From positions 13,346 to 77,345 of the forward strand of contig CAYJOD010000025.1 in assembly GCA_964371655.1 (NCBI GenBank): DNA of 64,000 bases, written 5' to 3'. This stretch comes from CAZGSN01 sp964371655 (GTDB lineage: Bacteria > Desulfobacterota > Binatia > HRBIN30). Below are positions 9,695 to 16,818 of the stretch, in pieces. The notes below the pieces were generated by a model, which was not told where the DNA came from, searched no databases, and saw only the letters and a program-made list of their open reading frames with translations. Within the stretch, counting starts at the first letter, position 1; each line of letters opens with the position of its first letter. Position numbers and translations under genes: made by a program.

Positions 9695-9845
9695 GCGGCG
9701 GCGCGACCTCATTTGCGCCAACCGATGCGTCCAATGGTGTCACCTTGAAGCGCGCCGAGCAGAAGGTTCTGGTGGGCTACGCGCCTACGCCCCCACCAAC
9801 GCGCGGCGCTCGCTAATCTACGCAGACCAGACCGGGAGTGCACTT

Positions 9846-12047
9846 GTGATCATTCTGTACGCCTTGACCATGTTCGTCAGTGCCTTGCTGCTGTTCATGG
9901 TGCAGCCGATGTTCGCCATGATGGTCTTGCCGCTGCTCGGCGGCTCGCCGGCGGTGTGGAATACGACGGTGGTGTTCTACGAGGTCCTGCTGTTGGTGGG
10001 GTATCTGTATGCCCACACCACGCGCCGGTGGCTCAGCCCCCGCGCCCAACTGTTTTTCCACGGGGTGCTGCTGATCCTGCCGCTCATCGTCTTGCCGATT
10101 GGCATTCCCGCGGGTTGGATTCCTCCCGCCGCGACCACTCCGATTCCCTGGCTTCTGGCGCTGATGTCGGTGGCGGTGGGATTGCCCTTTCTCATCCTGT
10201 CGGCCACGAGCCCACTGCTGCAGGCGTGGTTTTCGACTACCTCGCATCGCTCCGCCACCGACCCGTATTTTCTCTCCGTGGCCAGCAATGGCGGCAGCCT
10301 GTTGGCGTTACTTGCCTACCCGTTCTTGTTGCAACCACGACTGTCGCTCGCCGCGCAGAGCCGGCTGTGGACCGCCGGCTACCTGGGGTTGGTCGCCTTG
10401 CTCCTCGCCTGCATCGTGGCGGTGTGGAGACACGGCCGGCAGGTCGTTGAGGTCGTTCACGCCGCGGTGCCGGATCGCAAACCTGCCGAGGCCGTCGAGC
10501 CGCTGAGCGTTTACAGGCGCTGCCATTGGGTCCTCCTCGCCTTTGCCCCGTCGAGCTTGATGCTGAGTGTCACCACCCACCTGTCGACGGCGATCGCCCC
10601 CATCCCGTTGCTCTGGGTCGTGCCGCTGGCGCTGTACCTGCTGACCTTCATCCTCGCGTTTGCGCGGCGACCGCTGCCGCCGCCGTGGTTGACGCGACGA
10701 ATCTTCCCCTATGCCATCCTGCTGCTTGTCGTCGCCTTCTATGTCCCAGCCACCAACGCGGTGAAGCCCCTGCTGGTCCTGCACCTGATCGTGTACTTCG
10801 TCATCGCCATGGCCTGCCACGGAATTTTGGCAGAGGATCGCCCGCCGGCGCACTACTTGACGGAGTTCTATCTATGGCTGGCGGTCGGTGGGGCGTTGGG
10901 AGGAATATTCAACAGCCTGGTTGCGCCGGTTCTCTTCCACTCGGTGGCGGAGTATCCCATCGTCGTCGTCTTGGCTTGCGCCCTCCTGTGGCAGCCCGGC
11001 CGCGACGACCCGCCTCGACAGCGCTGGCTTGATCTCCTTCTCCCCGCGGCCCTCGGCGGCGCCATGGGCGTGCTGGTATTTGTCGTCCAAGCCCAGGGCT
11101 GGCGCACCAACTGGCTGGTGATGAGCGCCGTGGTCGGGATTCCGCCGGTGATCTGCTTCGCCTTCTCGAGGCGGGCGCTACGTTTCGCGCTGGGCATCGG
11201 CGTCCTCTTCTTCACCTATGCACAGTTGCTGGCCAATCCACACGGGCAGGTTCTATTCACCGAACGCAGCTTCTTCGGAATCTCGCAGGTGCAGCACAAC
11301 GTTCAGGGGCAGTACCACGGTCTCATGCACGGCAGGATTTTGCACGGCGTGCAAAGTCTCGATCCGGCGCGCCGTGATGAGCCCCTGAGTTACTACTCGG
11401 CGGCTGGACCCATTGGCCAATTCTTCGCCGCCTACACGGACGGAGACGCCAAGCAACGCGTCGCGGTCATCGGCCTCGGCGCCGGCGCGCTCGCTTGTTA
11501 CCGGCAACCAGGCCAGCACTGGACCTTCTATGAGATCGATCCCACGGTCGTGCGCATTGCACGCGATCCACAGTACTTCACCTTCCTGCACGACTGCGCC
11601 CCCGACGAGCGCATCGTTCTCGGCGACGCGCGCTTGTCCCTGAGCCGGGTGCCCGAGCAATCCTACGACCTGATGATCTTTGATGCCTACAGCGGCGATG
11701 CGGTGCCCGTGCACCTTCTTACCGTTGAGGCGCTGAAGCTGTATGTCACCAAACTCGCCCCTGGCGGCGTGCTGGCATTTCACATCTCCAACCTGTTCTT
11801 CGACCTACGACCCGTCGTGGCCAACCTGGCTCACGAGCTCGGGCTCAGCGCCTGGATGCAGATCCATCCCGTCACCGAGGAAGAGCGGGAGCGCGGTCGC
11901 TATGCATCCGAATGGATGGTCGTGGCCCGCACCGCGGCCGACCTGGAGCGACTTACCCAAGACACCCGCTGGCAGCGGCAAGACAACGATCCCGACCTAG
12001 CCTTGTGGACCGATGGCTTCTCGAATGTCCTCGCGGTGATGAAGTGA
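9846..12047 (+). CDS. membrane-fused spermidine-synthase-like protein
   Basis: 733 residues. The N-terminal about 470 residues contain many hydrophobic helices (for example YALTMFVSALLLFMVQPMFA and a series to about residue 460). The C-terminal about 230 residues form a spermidine-synthase-like Rossmann methyltransferase fold: VAVIGLGAGALACY (nucleotide loop), YEIDP (acidic residue after beta2), GDAR and FDAYSGDAVP. This fused architecture is common in bacteria and generally unassigned; true aminopropyl transfer is not shown. The frame is open from 9618, overlapping mazF, but GTG at 9846 has a GGGAG seven bases upstream and begins just before the first helix, so it was chosen. It sits between mazEF and an alpha/beta hydrolase, with no clear operon partner. 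Confidence 0.85.
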   Translation: MIILYALTMFVSALLLFMVQPMFAMMVLPLLGGSPAVWNTTVVFYEVLLLVGYLYAHTTRRWLSPRAQLFFHGVLLILPLIVLPIGIPAGWIPPAATTPIPWLLALMSVAVGLPFLILSATSPLLQAWFSTTSHRSATDPYFLSVASNGGSLLALLAYPFLLQPRLSLAAQSRLWTAGYLGLVALLLACIVAVWRHGRQVVEVVHAAVPDRKPAEAVEPLSVYRRCHWVLLAFAPSSLMLSVTTHLSTAIAPIPLLWVVPLALYLLTFILAFARRPLPPPWLTRRIFPYAILLLVVAFYVPATNAVKPLLVLHLIVYFVIAMACHGILAEDRPPAHYLTEFYLWLAVGGALGGIFNSLVAPVLFHSVAEYPIVVVLACALLWQPGRDDPPRQRWLDLLLPAALGGAMGVLVFVVQAQGWRTNWLVMSAVVGIPPVICFAFSRRALRFALGIGVLFFTYAQLLANPHGQVLFTERSFFGISQVQHNVQGQYHGLMHGRILHGVQSLDPARRDEPLSYYSAAGPIGQFFAAYTDGDAKQRVAVIGLGAGALACYRQPGQHWTFYEIDPTVVRIARDPQYFTFLHDCAPDERIVLGDARLSLSRVPEQSYDLMIFDAYSGDAVPVHLLTVEALKLYVTKLAPGGVLAFHISNLFFDLRPVVANLAHELGLSAWMQIHPVTEEERERGRYASEWMVVARTAADLERLTQDTRWQRQDNDPDLALWTDGFSNVLAVMK

Positions 12048-12150
12048 AGCAATCGATGTCGACACGGTCCTCGCTCGTCGCCGACAACGTGATGCAGTCA
12101 CTGGCGAAGCAATCAAGTCCCAGGCTAGACGAGGAGGCGAGGTAACGGCT

Positions 12151-13047
12151 TTGACGACTCCCGAGCAGCATCGTGTGTGTGTAAACGGCGTGGAGCTCGC
12201 CTACTTCGAGTGGCGCCCCGCCCGATGCGATGGCGAAGCGCCGATCCTGTTGGCGCACGCCACCGGCTTCCACGCCCGCGTCTGGGACCAGGTGATTCGG
12301 CATCTCGGTGAGCGCCACGTGATCGCGGTCGACCAGCGTGGCCACGGCCGCAGTCAGAAGACCGAGATCACGCACTGGAACGTGTTCGGCCAGGACCTGA
12401 CTGCGTTCGTGCGCGCGCTCGATCTCCGCGACGTCATCGGAGTGGGTCACTCGATGGGTGGACACGCCATGACCGAGGCGGCCGCGGCGTGTCGTGATCG
12501 CTTCCAAAGGCTGGTCCTGGTCGATCCGGTGATCGCCTCTCCCGACGCTTACCGCGACGATAGTCGGATGATCGCCAACCTGGGCGACTGGATGCACCCG
12601 ATCGCGAAGCGCAAGAACCGCTTCGCCTCGCCCGACGAAATGTTCGATCGTTTCAAGGATCGAATGCCCTACGCCGGCTTCGATCCCTCGGCGCTGCGTG
12701 ACCTTTGCGATCACGGCTTGCTTCCGGCACCCGACGACGACGGCTACATCCTAGCCTGCCCGCCCGAGATCGAGGCGAGCATCTACATGACCAGCCGCAC
12801 CAACGCCGCCGTCCACGAGAGCATTCGCATTCTCGATATCCCGGTGATGATCCTACGCGCCAAGGAGCCGCCGCCCGGCCGCGAGCTGATGGACTTCGCC
12901 TCGTCTCCCACCTGGCCGCGATTGGTGCGCGAGTTCAAGAACGGTCACGAGGTCTATCTCGCGGACCACACCCACTTCCTACCGTTCGAAGCGCCCGCGC
13001 TGGTAGCCCGATACGTGCTCGGGAACGAAGCCCTGCTGCAAACGTAG
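12151..13047 (+). CDS. alpha/beta-hydrolase
   Basis: 298-residue cytoplasmic hydrolase of the alpha/beta fold. The oxyanion/HG-like loop is HATGFHARVW (residues about 36-45), followed by DQRGHGRS and the nucleophile elbow GHSMG (Ser101). The catalytic His is probably in DHTHFLPFEAP near residue 282. The acid is not certain from sequence alone. The family covers esterases, epoxide hydrolases and haloperoxidase-like enzymes, so the substrate cannot be named. TTG at 12151 is used as the start, with a GAGG stretch upstream. Its stop is followed within 20 bases by a mazF remnant. Confidence 0.85.
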   Translation: MTTPEQHRVCVNGVELAYFEWRPARCDGEAPILLAHATGFHARVWDQVIRHLGERHVIAVDQRGHGRSQKTEITHWNVFGQDLTAFVRALDLRDVIGVGHSMGGHAMTEAAAACRDRFQRLVLVDPVIASPDAYRDDSRMIANLGDWMHPIAKRKNRFASPDEMFDRFKDRMPYAGFDPSALRDLCDHGLLPAPDDDGYILACPPEIEASIYMTSRTNAAVHESIRILDIPVMILRAKEPPPGRELMDFASSPTWPRLVREFKNGHEVYLADHTHFLPFEAPALVARYVLGNEALLQT

Positions 13048-13065
13048 CCGCGGCCATCATCTGTC

Positions 13066-13131
13066 CGGATCGGCGAGAAGATCGGCTCCGTCGCGAAGGA
13101 CGAAGTCCACGGTGTGCGGCGAGTCATCGCC
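13066..13131 (+). pseudogene. remnant of a mazF C-terminus
   Basis: Read from 13066, this stretch gives RIGEKIGSVAKDEVHGVRRV, matching the C-terminus of the intact MazF at 9374 (RIGEKIGSLSKDEAAGLRRL). The DNA matches well too, but without an open frame upstream or a start codon. The upstream part is missing, replaced by the end of the hydrolase gene. It looks like a decayed toxin gene from a related, not identical, module. Confidence 0.7.
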
Positions 13132-13213
13132 GGCGGGCTCAGGCGCGGTGGGCGTCAGTGGAAGCCAGCTCCAACCCGCCGTCGCTTGCAGCCGCTGAGT
13201 TCGACATGAACGG

Positions 13214-13507
13214 CTACACCGCGTGCGGCATCTCTTGCGCGCCATGGATGATTCTCAGCACCTCAACGCTCGCCGGCTTGACGCGGTACACGACGCGGTA
13301 GTTTCGAACGATGAGCTCACGAATGTTCGGGTCGTCGTACTCGGGAACCTGCCGACCGCGCTCCGCGAAGACCCTGAGTGAACGGCCTCCTGCCACCAAC
13401 TCGCGGGCCACGGTCGCAGCGTAGAATTCGGAGTCACGCGCAATGTAGTCAACGATTGATTCGAGATCTGAGCCAGCGGAGAAGGACCAGACTACTTCTC
13501 GCTCCAT
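13214..13507 (-). CDS. RelE/ParE-family toxin
   Basis: 97 residues with the RelE/ParE fold signature. An N-terminal helix pair (SAGSDLESIVDYIARDSEFYA) precedes the strands containing RQVPEYDDPNIREL, NYRVVYRV and EVLRIIHGAQEM. The H-G-(A)-Q/R-(E) ending is typical of ParE/RelE type II toxins, which inhibit gyrase or cleave ribosome-bound mRNA; the sequence alone does not decide which. It overlaps the upstream antitoxin gene by 16 bases. The pair lies immediately downstream (minus strand) of an attC-like site, a usual place for toxin-antitoxin gene cassettes. Confidence 0.88.
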   Translation of the reverse strand: MEREVVWSFSAGSDLESIVDYIARDSEFYAATVARELVAGGRSLRVFAERGRQVPEYDDPNIRELIVRNYRVVYRVKPASVEVLRIIHGAQEMPHAV

Positions 13508-13680
13508 TTTGCCATCCGTCGCTCAACTTCTTCCTGGCTCAGGACGCGCCCCTCCTCCACATCCCGCAGCCCAACGGCGATCGCTTGCCGCACATAAAGG
13601 CGGTATTGGACGTCCTCGATCGTGGCGCTATCGGGCAGGGAGTTCAGAATACGCTGCACCTCTTGCTTCGCTGTCTCCAT
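13492..13680 (-). CDS. antitoxin partner of the RelE/ParE toxin
   Basis: 62 residues starting METAKQEVQRILNSLPD, with a helical segment about TIEDVQYRLYVRQAIAVGLRDVEEG and the ending VLSQEEVERRMAKW. This matches short antitoxins that pair with RelE/ParE toxins, where the C-terminal LSQEEVE...KW helix covers the toxin. The ATG at 13680 has AAGAGG five bases upstream; the GTG six bases earlier overlaps that site and is less likely. Co-transcribed with and overlapping the toxin gene. Confidence 0.82.
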   Translation of the reverse strand: METAKQEVQRILNSLPDSATIEDVQYRLYVRQAIAVGLRDVEEGRVLSQEEVERRMAKWSEK

Positions 13681-13747
13681 TGGCACCTCTTATTTCCAAC
13701 TCTACCTTAGGAGGCCGCACGTCGGAAGAACGTGCAACACCTGGCCG

Positions 13748-13822
13748 GCCTAACGGCGCGCCGCTGACCCGCGTCGGGCTGGGCGGCGTTGCGGGGCCGC
13801 CGGGTCGAGCGGCTTGTTATGC
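13748..13822 (-). other. attC-like integron recombination site
   Basis: On the minus strand the 75-bp site runs from R'' GCATAAC (13822-13816) to R' GTTAGGC (13754-13748). Inner boxes L'' GCCGCTCGACCCG and L' CGGGTCAGCGGC pair, with one extra unpaired C in L''. That is the extrahelical-base asymmetry expected of attC. R'' is the exact complement of the GTTATGC (minus strand, 14608-14602) that precedes the nuclease gene, as expected for the two ends of one excised cassette circle. No integrase is in the window. Confidence 0.7.
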
Positions 13823-13835
13823 GATTTGGTGGCGG

Positions 13836-14585
13836 TCACGGCCCCGCCTGTTCCAGGAGCTTCAGAAAACGCGCTACAACGTCGTCTGGTCGGTCGTAGC
13901 ATTCGGTGGCATCAAAGTGTTCGACCAACCTGACGCCGTGTTCACGAAACATACGATCACGGGCATGATCTTGCACTGTGCGGGACGGCGGGTGAAACGG
14001 CTCGCCGTCGACCTCCAGGATGCCCCAGACCCCGTGATGACAGACGAGGAAGTCAGCCTCGCGATTGCCCCGGTCTTGGGAACCGAGGCGACCGCGGCAG
14101 TTTGGGAAGAAGAGGACGCGCTTGCGGTCCAAAGCCTCCGCTATGCGTATCTCACTCTGTGAGCGGAAGTAGAGGTTGTTCCAGACCCTAAGCGCACGGC
14201 CCTGCGCGGCCTGGTTATGTACGCCCAGCCCCCGTGCGATCTGCAGTAATTCATCCTGCCAGTCTTTGTCGATTGGTATGTGCTCGACGTGTGCGGTGAA
14301 ATGCTTGATGTAGGTCTGATCCGGCAGGACCGCCCCGATCGCTTGGTGGATAGCCTTCGTAATTGGATGCGCGGAGTCACTGAGAATCTCATAGGCCGCA
14401 CGCGGACCCGTCAACTTGACGTGTAGCGCGGAATGCACCTCATCACCCACAAACCACGTGTCTCCCGATTCCCAAAACCGGAGCGAGCAGGAGAGAAGGA
14501 CGCTAGCAGCATCCTCTTCGCCTCCATCGATCAGGAAGCGTGCAGCGCTCGCTTGGATGACCTCGTCTTGCCCCGACTCAGTCAT
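13836..14585 (-). CDS. cassette-borne protein with C-terminal PD-(D/E)XK nuclease-like domain
   Basis: 249 residues. The N-terminal about 120 residues are not recognised. The C-terminal part resembles the DUF559/Vsr-like PD-(D/E)XK nuclease group: SQSEIRIAEAL supplies the helix Glu, READFLVCHHGVW the Asp strand and ILEVDGEPFH the E-x-D/K-like strand. DARDRMF-type and VRLVEHFDA segments follow. A nuclease role is therefore inferred, target unknown. The start codon lies 16 bases after a GTTATGC core site and the stop lies 13 bases before an attC-like site, with almost no spare DNA, as in an integron gene cassette. A defence or stress function would fit cassette cargo but is not demonstrated. 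Confidence 0.7.
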   Translation of the reverse strand: MTESGQDEVIQASAARFLIDGGEEDAASVLLSCSLRFWESGDTWFVGDEVHSALHVKLTGPRAAYEILSDSAHPITKAIHQAIGAVLPDQTYIKHFTAHVEHIPIDKDWQDELLQIARGLGVHNQAAQGRALRVWNNLYFRSQSEIRIAEALDRKRVLFFPNCRGRLGSQDRGNREADFLVCHHGVWGILEVDGEPFHPPSRTVQDHARDRMFREHGVRLVEHFDATECYDRPDDVVARFLKLLEQAGP

Positions 14586-14601
14586 GCGTCACTCTGCCAT
14601 C

Positions 14602-14608
14602 GCATAAC
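14602..14608 (-). other. cassette-boundary core site GTTATGC
   Basis: This is GTTATGC on the minus strand just upstream of the nuclease start, the position of a 5' cassette boundary. The next GTTATGC on the same strand is at 14768-14762. The 150 bases between them hold no gene, and I could not fold a convincing attC from them. Confidence 0.5.
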
Positions 14609-14810
14609 AATCATTCACCCGGTCAGCCTAGTTCTCTTCGCCCCGCTAGCGCGGTTAGCCTATCACCCTGCGTGTTCTTGGGGCAAACGCATCGAGCTCT
14701 CTCGACTGCTACACGTTCTTCGATCGAGCGCCGTCCGCCTACGTCATGCTGGGCTGGTCAGCATAACGCACCTTGCCGCGCGGCCGGCTCTAAATCCGCT
14801 TGACTCGAAT

Positions 14811-14845
14811 CGACCCGCATAGCTATTGGATGGCTATGCGGGTCG
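14811..14845. promoter_or_regulatory. perfect 13-bp inverted repeat at the brnT start, likely operator
   Basis: CGACCCGCATAGC (14811-14823) and GCTATGCGGGTCG (14833-14845) are perfect inverted arms separated by nine bases. The repeat straddles the candidate brnT start codons. BrnT-BrnA complexes are known to bind palindromes at their own promoter, so autoregulation is the natural reading. It would also fold as an mRNA hairpin masking the start. Confidence 0.6.
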
Positions 14846-15156
14846 TGGAGGATCCAGCAACGGCTCGTTGGTTGAACGAACTCGCCGGGACAGCCGACAG
14901 CTTCGATTGGGACGCAGGAAATCGCACCAAGAACGCCAAGCACGGCGTGCGCTCAGCTGACATCGAGGCCCTCTTCCGCAAGCCGACAGTCTTTGTCGGC
15001 CGCGTCATCGAACCTGTTCACGACGAGCCACGATGGCTTCTCCTTGGCCGAGACCCCAAGGGACGCCGGCTCGCGCTGATCTTTACGCGACGAGGAGATC
15101 GTATCCGCCCAGTCAGTTGCCGACCGATGCGAGCGAAGGAGAAAGAGATCATATGA
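14830..15156 (+). CDS. brnT: BrnT-family toxin
   Basis: About 108 residues from the ATG at 14830. The core SFDWDAGNRTKNAKHGV is the BrnT signature (F-x-W-D ... K-N-x-x-KHGV). It is followed by FRKPTVFVGRV, RWLLLGRD, RRLALIFTRRGDRIRPVSCR and a basic tail RAKEKEII. BrnT is a RelE-fold ribonuclease toxin. Its stop overlaps the antitoxin ATG (ATGA, 15153-15156), the usual toxin-first brnTA order. The start is uncertain: TTG 14800, ATG 14830, ATG 14836 and GTG 14845 are in frame, none has a clear Shine-Dalgarno sequence, and the palindrome covers the last three. Confidence 0.85.
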   Translation: MAMRVVEDPATARWLNELAGTADSFDWDAGNRTKNAKHGVRSADIEALFRKPTVFVGRVIEPVHDEPRWLLLGRDPKGRRLALIFTRRGDRIRPVSCRPMRAKEKEII

Positions 15157-15413
15157 AGAAGGTTGCCAAGAAGACAGGCACTAGGACCAAGAAGATGGAC
15201 GCTCAGATCGAGGAGTTCGACAAGCGGGACCTCGGCAGTGACATTCGCGCATCCGGCGTTCGCCCGGTCTTGATCCGTCCCAAGTCGACACCGACGTCGA
15301 TCGTCCTCGGACCCGATCTCATCAAACGCTTGCGCGAGAAGGGAGCAAAGCGGGGGCTCGGATACCAGACCATGCTCAAAGTCATCGTGCGCGAGCACCT
15401 TGAAGACTACTGA
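15153..15413 (+). CDS. brnA: BrnA-type ribbon-helix-helix antitoxin
   Basis: 86 residues: a lysine-rich N-terminus (KKVAKKTGTRTKK), a middle segment EEFDKRDLGSDIRASGVRPV, then a C-terminal ribbon-helix-helix-like domain (TSIVLGPDLIKRLREKGAKRG, YQTMLKVIVREHLEDY). This order matches BrnA/CopG-like antitoxins that neutralise BrnT and bind DNA. GAAGGAGAAAGAG lies upstream of the ATG, inside brnT, and the genes overlap by four bases. Together with the 14811-14845 palindrome it forms a complete self-regulated module. Confidence 0.85.
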   Translation: MKKVAKKTGTRTKKMDAQIEEFDKRDLGSDIRASGVRPVLIRPKSTPTSIVLGPDLIKRLREKGAKRGLGYQTMLKVIVREHLEDY

Positions 15414-15508
15414 CCCGATCGGCGGGGTGCTCGGTTGTCGCCAGCTAGGTGATACGGTCTCGGGCGAAGCGCTCAAAACCCCGCCGAGCCTGCATCTCTC
15501 ACCAAGTT

Positions 15509-15868
15509 CACCACAGAGGCACAGAGGACACAGAGAAGATTATCATCAGAGGATGCAGGGCACATGACCTTCCGAAAGAGTCCCCACAAGTGCATGACGA
15601 TTTGGACTCCACGATCCTCATCCTGAAAACCTCGATTAGAACCGCGGATGAACACGGATGGACGCGGATTCGGAAGGGAACCACTTCCCTTCGAAGCGTA
15701 TCGATTTTGTCCGGGCGAATTCATCACCTGAATCCCTGCATGTCCCGTTTCTGGCTGGTCTTATCCGCGTTCATCGGCGTCCATCCGCGGTTCCAACTGA
15801 GTTGTTCGGGCTTATTTGGGCCAGCAAGTGTTTCTGACTTCCTCTGTGCTCTCTGTGCCTCTGTGGTG
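15509..15868. repeat. nested palindromic element enclosing a MITE-like copy
   Basis: The outer inverted arms CACCACAGAGGCACAGAGG (from 15509) and CCTCTGTGCCTCTGTGGTG (to 15868) enclose the MITE-like element at 15625-15805. The intergenic stretch 15414-15879 holds only these repeats; the ORFs in it mirror one another and are not credible genes. Confidence 0.75.
15625..15805. repeat. MITE-like element, copy 1 (181 bp)
   Basis: The element begins GAAAACCTCGATTAGAACCG and ends GTTCCAACTGAGTTGT. Its near-terminal 30-bp imperfect inverted repeats are built on AACCGCGGATG. It is nearly identical over its whole length to 45548-45724, including the non-palindromic centre, and homology stops at the same base on each side. 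Confidence 0.8.
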
Positions 15869-15879
15869 AGAAATCCGGG

Positions 15880-16818
15880 CTAACGATCGATCCGCCCCGG
15901 TAGGATGAAGTCGTAACGGCGGCGCAGGAGCTTGGTGTTGACGAAGCGGCTGAGCCGGCGCGCACGCAGGGATAGCTCCAGAGTCGCCGCGTCGTTGGTG
16001 TAGTAGGCCTTCACCCGCTCGGCATCGATCCGTCCCAGGTGTTCGGCCTGCGGCTGGCGTGCGATCCAGTCGTTCACCAATTCGATCATCGGCGCGATCT
16101 TGTCCGCCGCGCCTTCCTTCTTGAAGTTGCCGATGAGGTCGACCATCGTCGGCTCGAAGCGGTAGTAGTCCTCCAGGTAGCGTTCGATCGCACCGCTGCG
16201 CCGCACCCACCACTGCATCGGCCGCGGATACGCGCACAGAAACACGTCGAGGCCGATCTCGAGAACACCGTCCTTGCGCATGAAAGGCGTGCTCACGTCG
16301 ATCAGCAGCGGGCGCCGCGCGCGTACGGATTCGTCCGGCCAGTGCCAATTCGACAGCTGCGCGTCGACGCCGACTTCACGACCGTCGTTTCGGTGGGCGT
16401 TGGCGTCGAGAACACGGCCCACGGCGATCGCAATCTGCTCGATCAGAGGAAACAGATCCGGCGCAGAAACGCGGCGCAGCAGGGCGTGACCAAAGCGCGA
16501 GGCATCGAGCCGCGGCTGCATGACGTAGACAACGTGACGTCCAGGCTCGGGCTGCAACGGGATCAGCTCGGTCGGCGCCACTTCGACGTCGAGATCGCGC
16601 AGGATCGCGACGTAGTGTTCCACCACTGTCGCGTAGGCGAGAGCCGCTTCGTGGCTGATGAATCCGGACATGCGCTTGAGGACCACGCCGGGTAGCTCGC
16701 GCGTCCCGAGAACTGCCGAGACTTCGCCGTAGCCGAGCACTTCGACGCCGCAGCGGGTCGGATCGCTGGGGTCGAGTCGGCGTTCGATCTCGAGCAGGGT
16801 TTGAGCGGTTGTGCTCAC
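15880..16818 (-). CDS. DUF6206-like conserved protein
   Basis: 312 residues, no signal peptide or membrane helix. Visible motifs include VLGYGEVSAVLGT near the N-terminus, LPGVVLKRM, YVMQPRLD, then SNWHWPDE and LLIDVSTPFMR. The order (glycine-rich loop, buried Lys, later Asp after a hydrophobic strand) is reminiscent of kinase-like folds. I recall the family as DUF6206, unassigned; a phosphotransferase role is only a guess. The GTG start at 16818 overlaps the stop of the aminotransferase gene (GTGA), so the pair is translationally coupled and probably acts in one pathway. A longer upstream frame lies inside the aminotransferase and was rejected. Confidence 0.75.
   Translation of the reverse strand: MSTTAQTLLEIERRLDPSDPTRCGVEVLGYGEVSAVLGTRELPGVVLKRMSGFISHEAALAYATVVEHYVAILRDLDVEVAPTELIPLQPEPGRHVVYVMQPRLDASRFGHALLRRVSAPDLFPLIEQIAIAVGRVLDANAHRNDGREVGVDAQLSNWHWPDESVRARRPLLIDVSTPFMRKDGVLEIGLDVFLCAYPRPMQWWVRRSGAIERYLEDYYRFEPTMVDLIGNFKKEGAADKIAPMIELVNDWIARQPQAEHLGRIDAERVKAYYTNDAATLELSLRARRLSRFVNTKLLRRRYDFILPGRIDR

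Noticed and set aside
9618..9845. N-terminal extension of the spermidine-synthase-like protein into mazF
   Set aside because: Overlaps mazF and the repeat-like DNA after it; GTG 9846 has a ribosome binding site and directly precedes the first membrane helix.
14609..14768. second attC or empty cassette between two GTTATGC motifs
   Set aside because: No pairing inner boxes or complementary R'' could be found; the spacing alone is not evidence.
15509..15868. CRISPR array
   Set aside because: Repeats are inverted and nested, not regularly spaced direct repeats with unique spacers; no cas genes nearby.
15449..15883. small genes in the 15.4-15.9 and 45.3-45.7 kb gaps
   Set aside because: Similar ORFs arise on both strands of the same palindromic elements, so they are by-products of the repeats.
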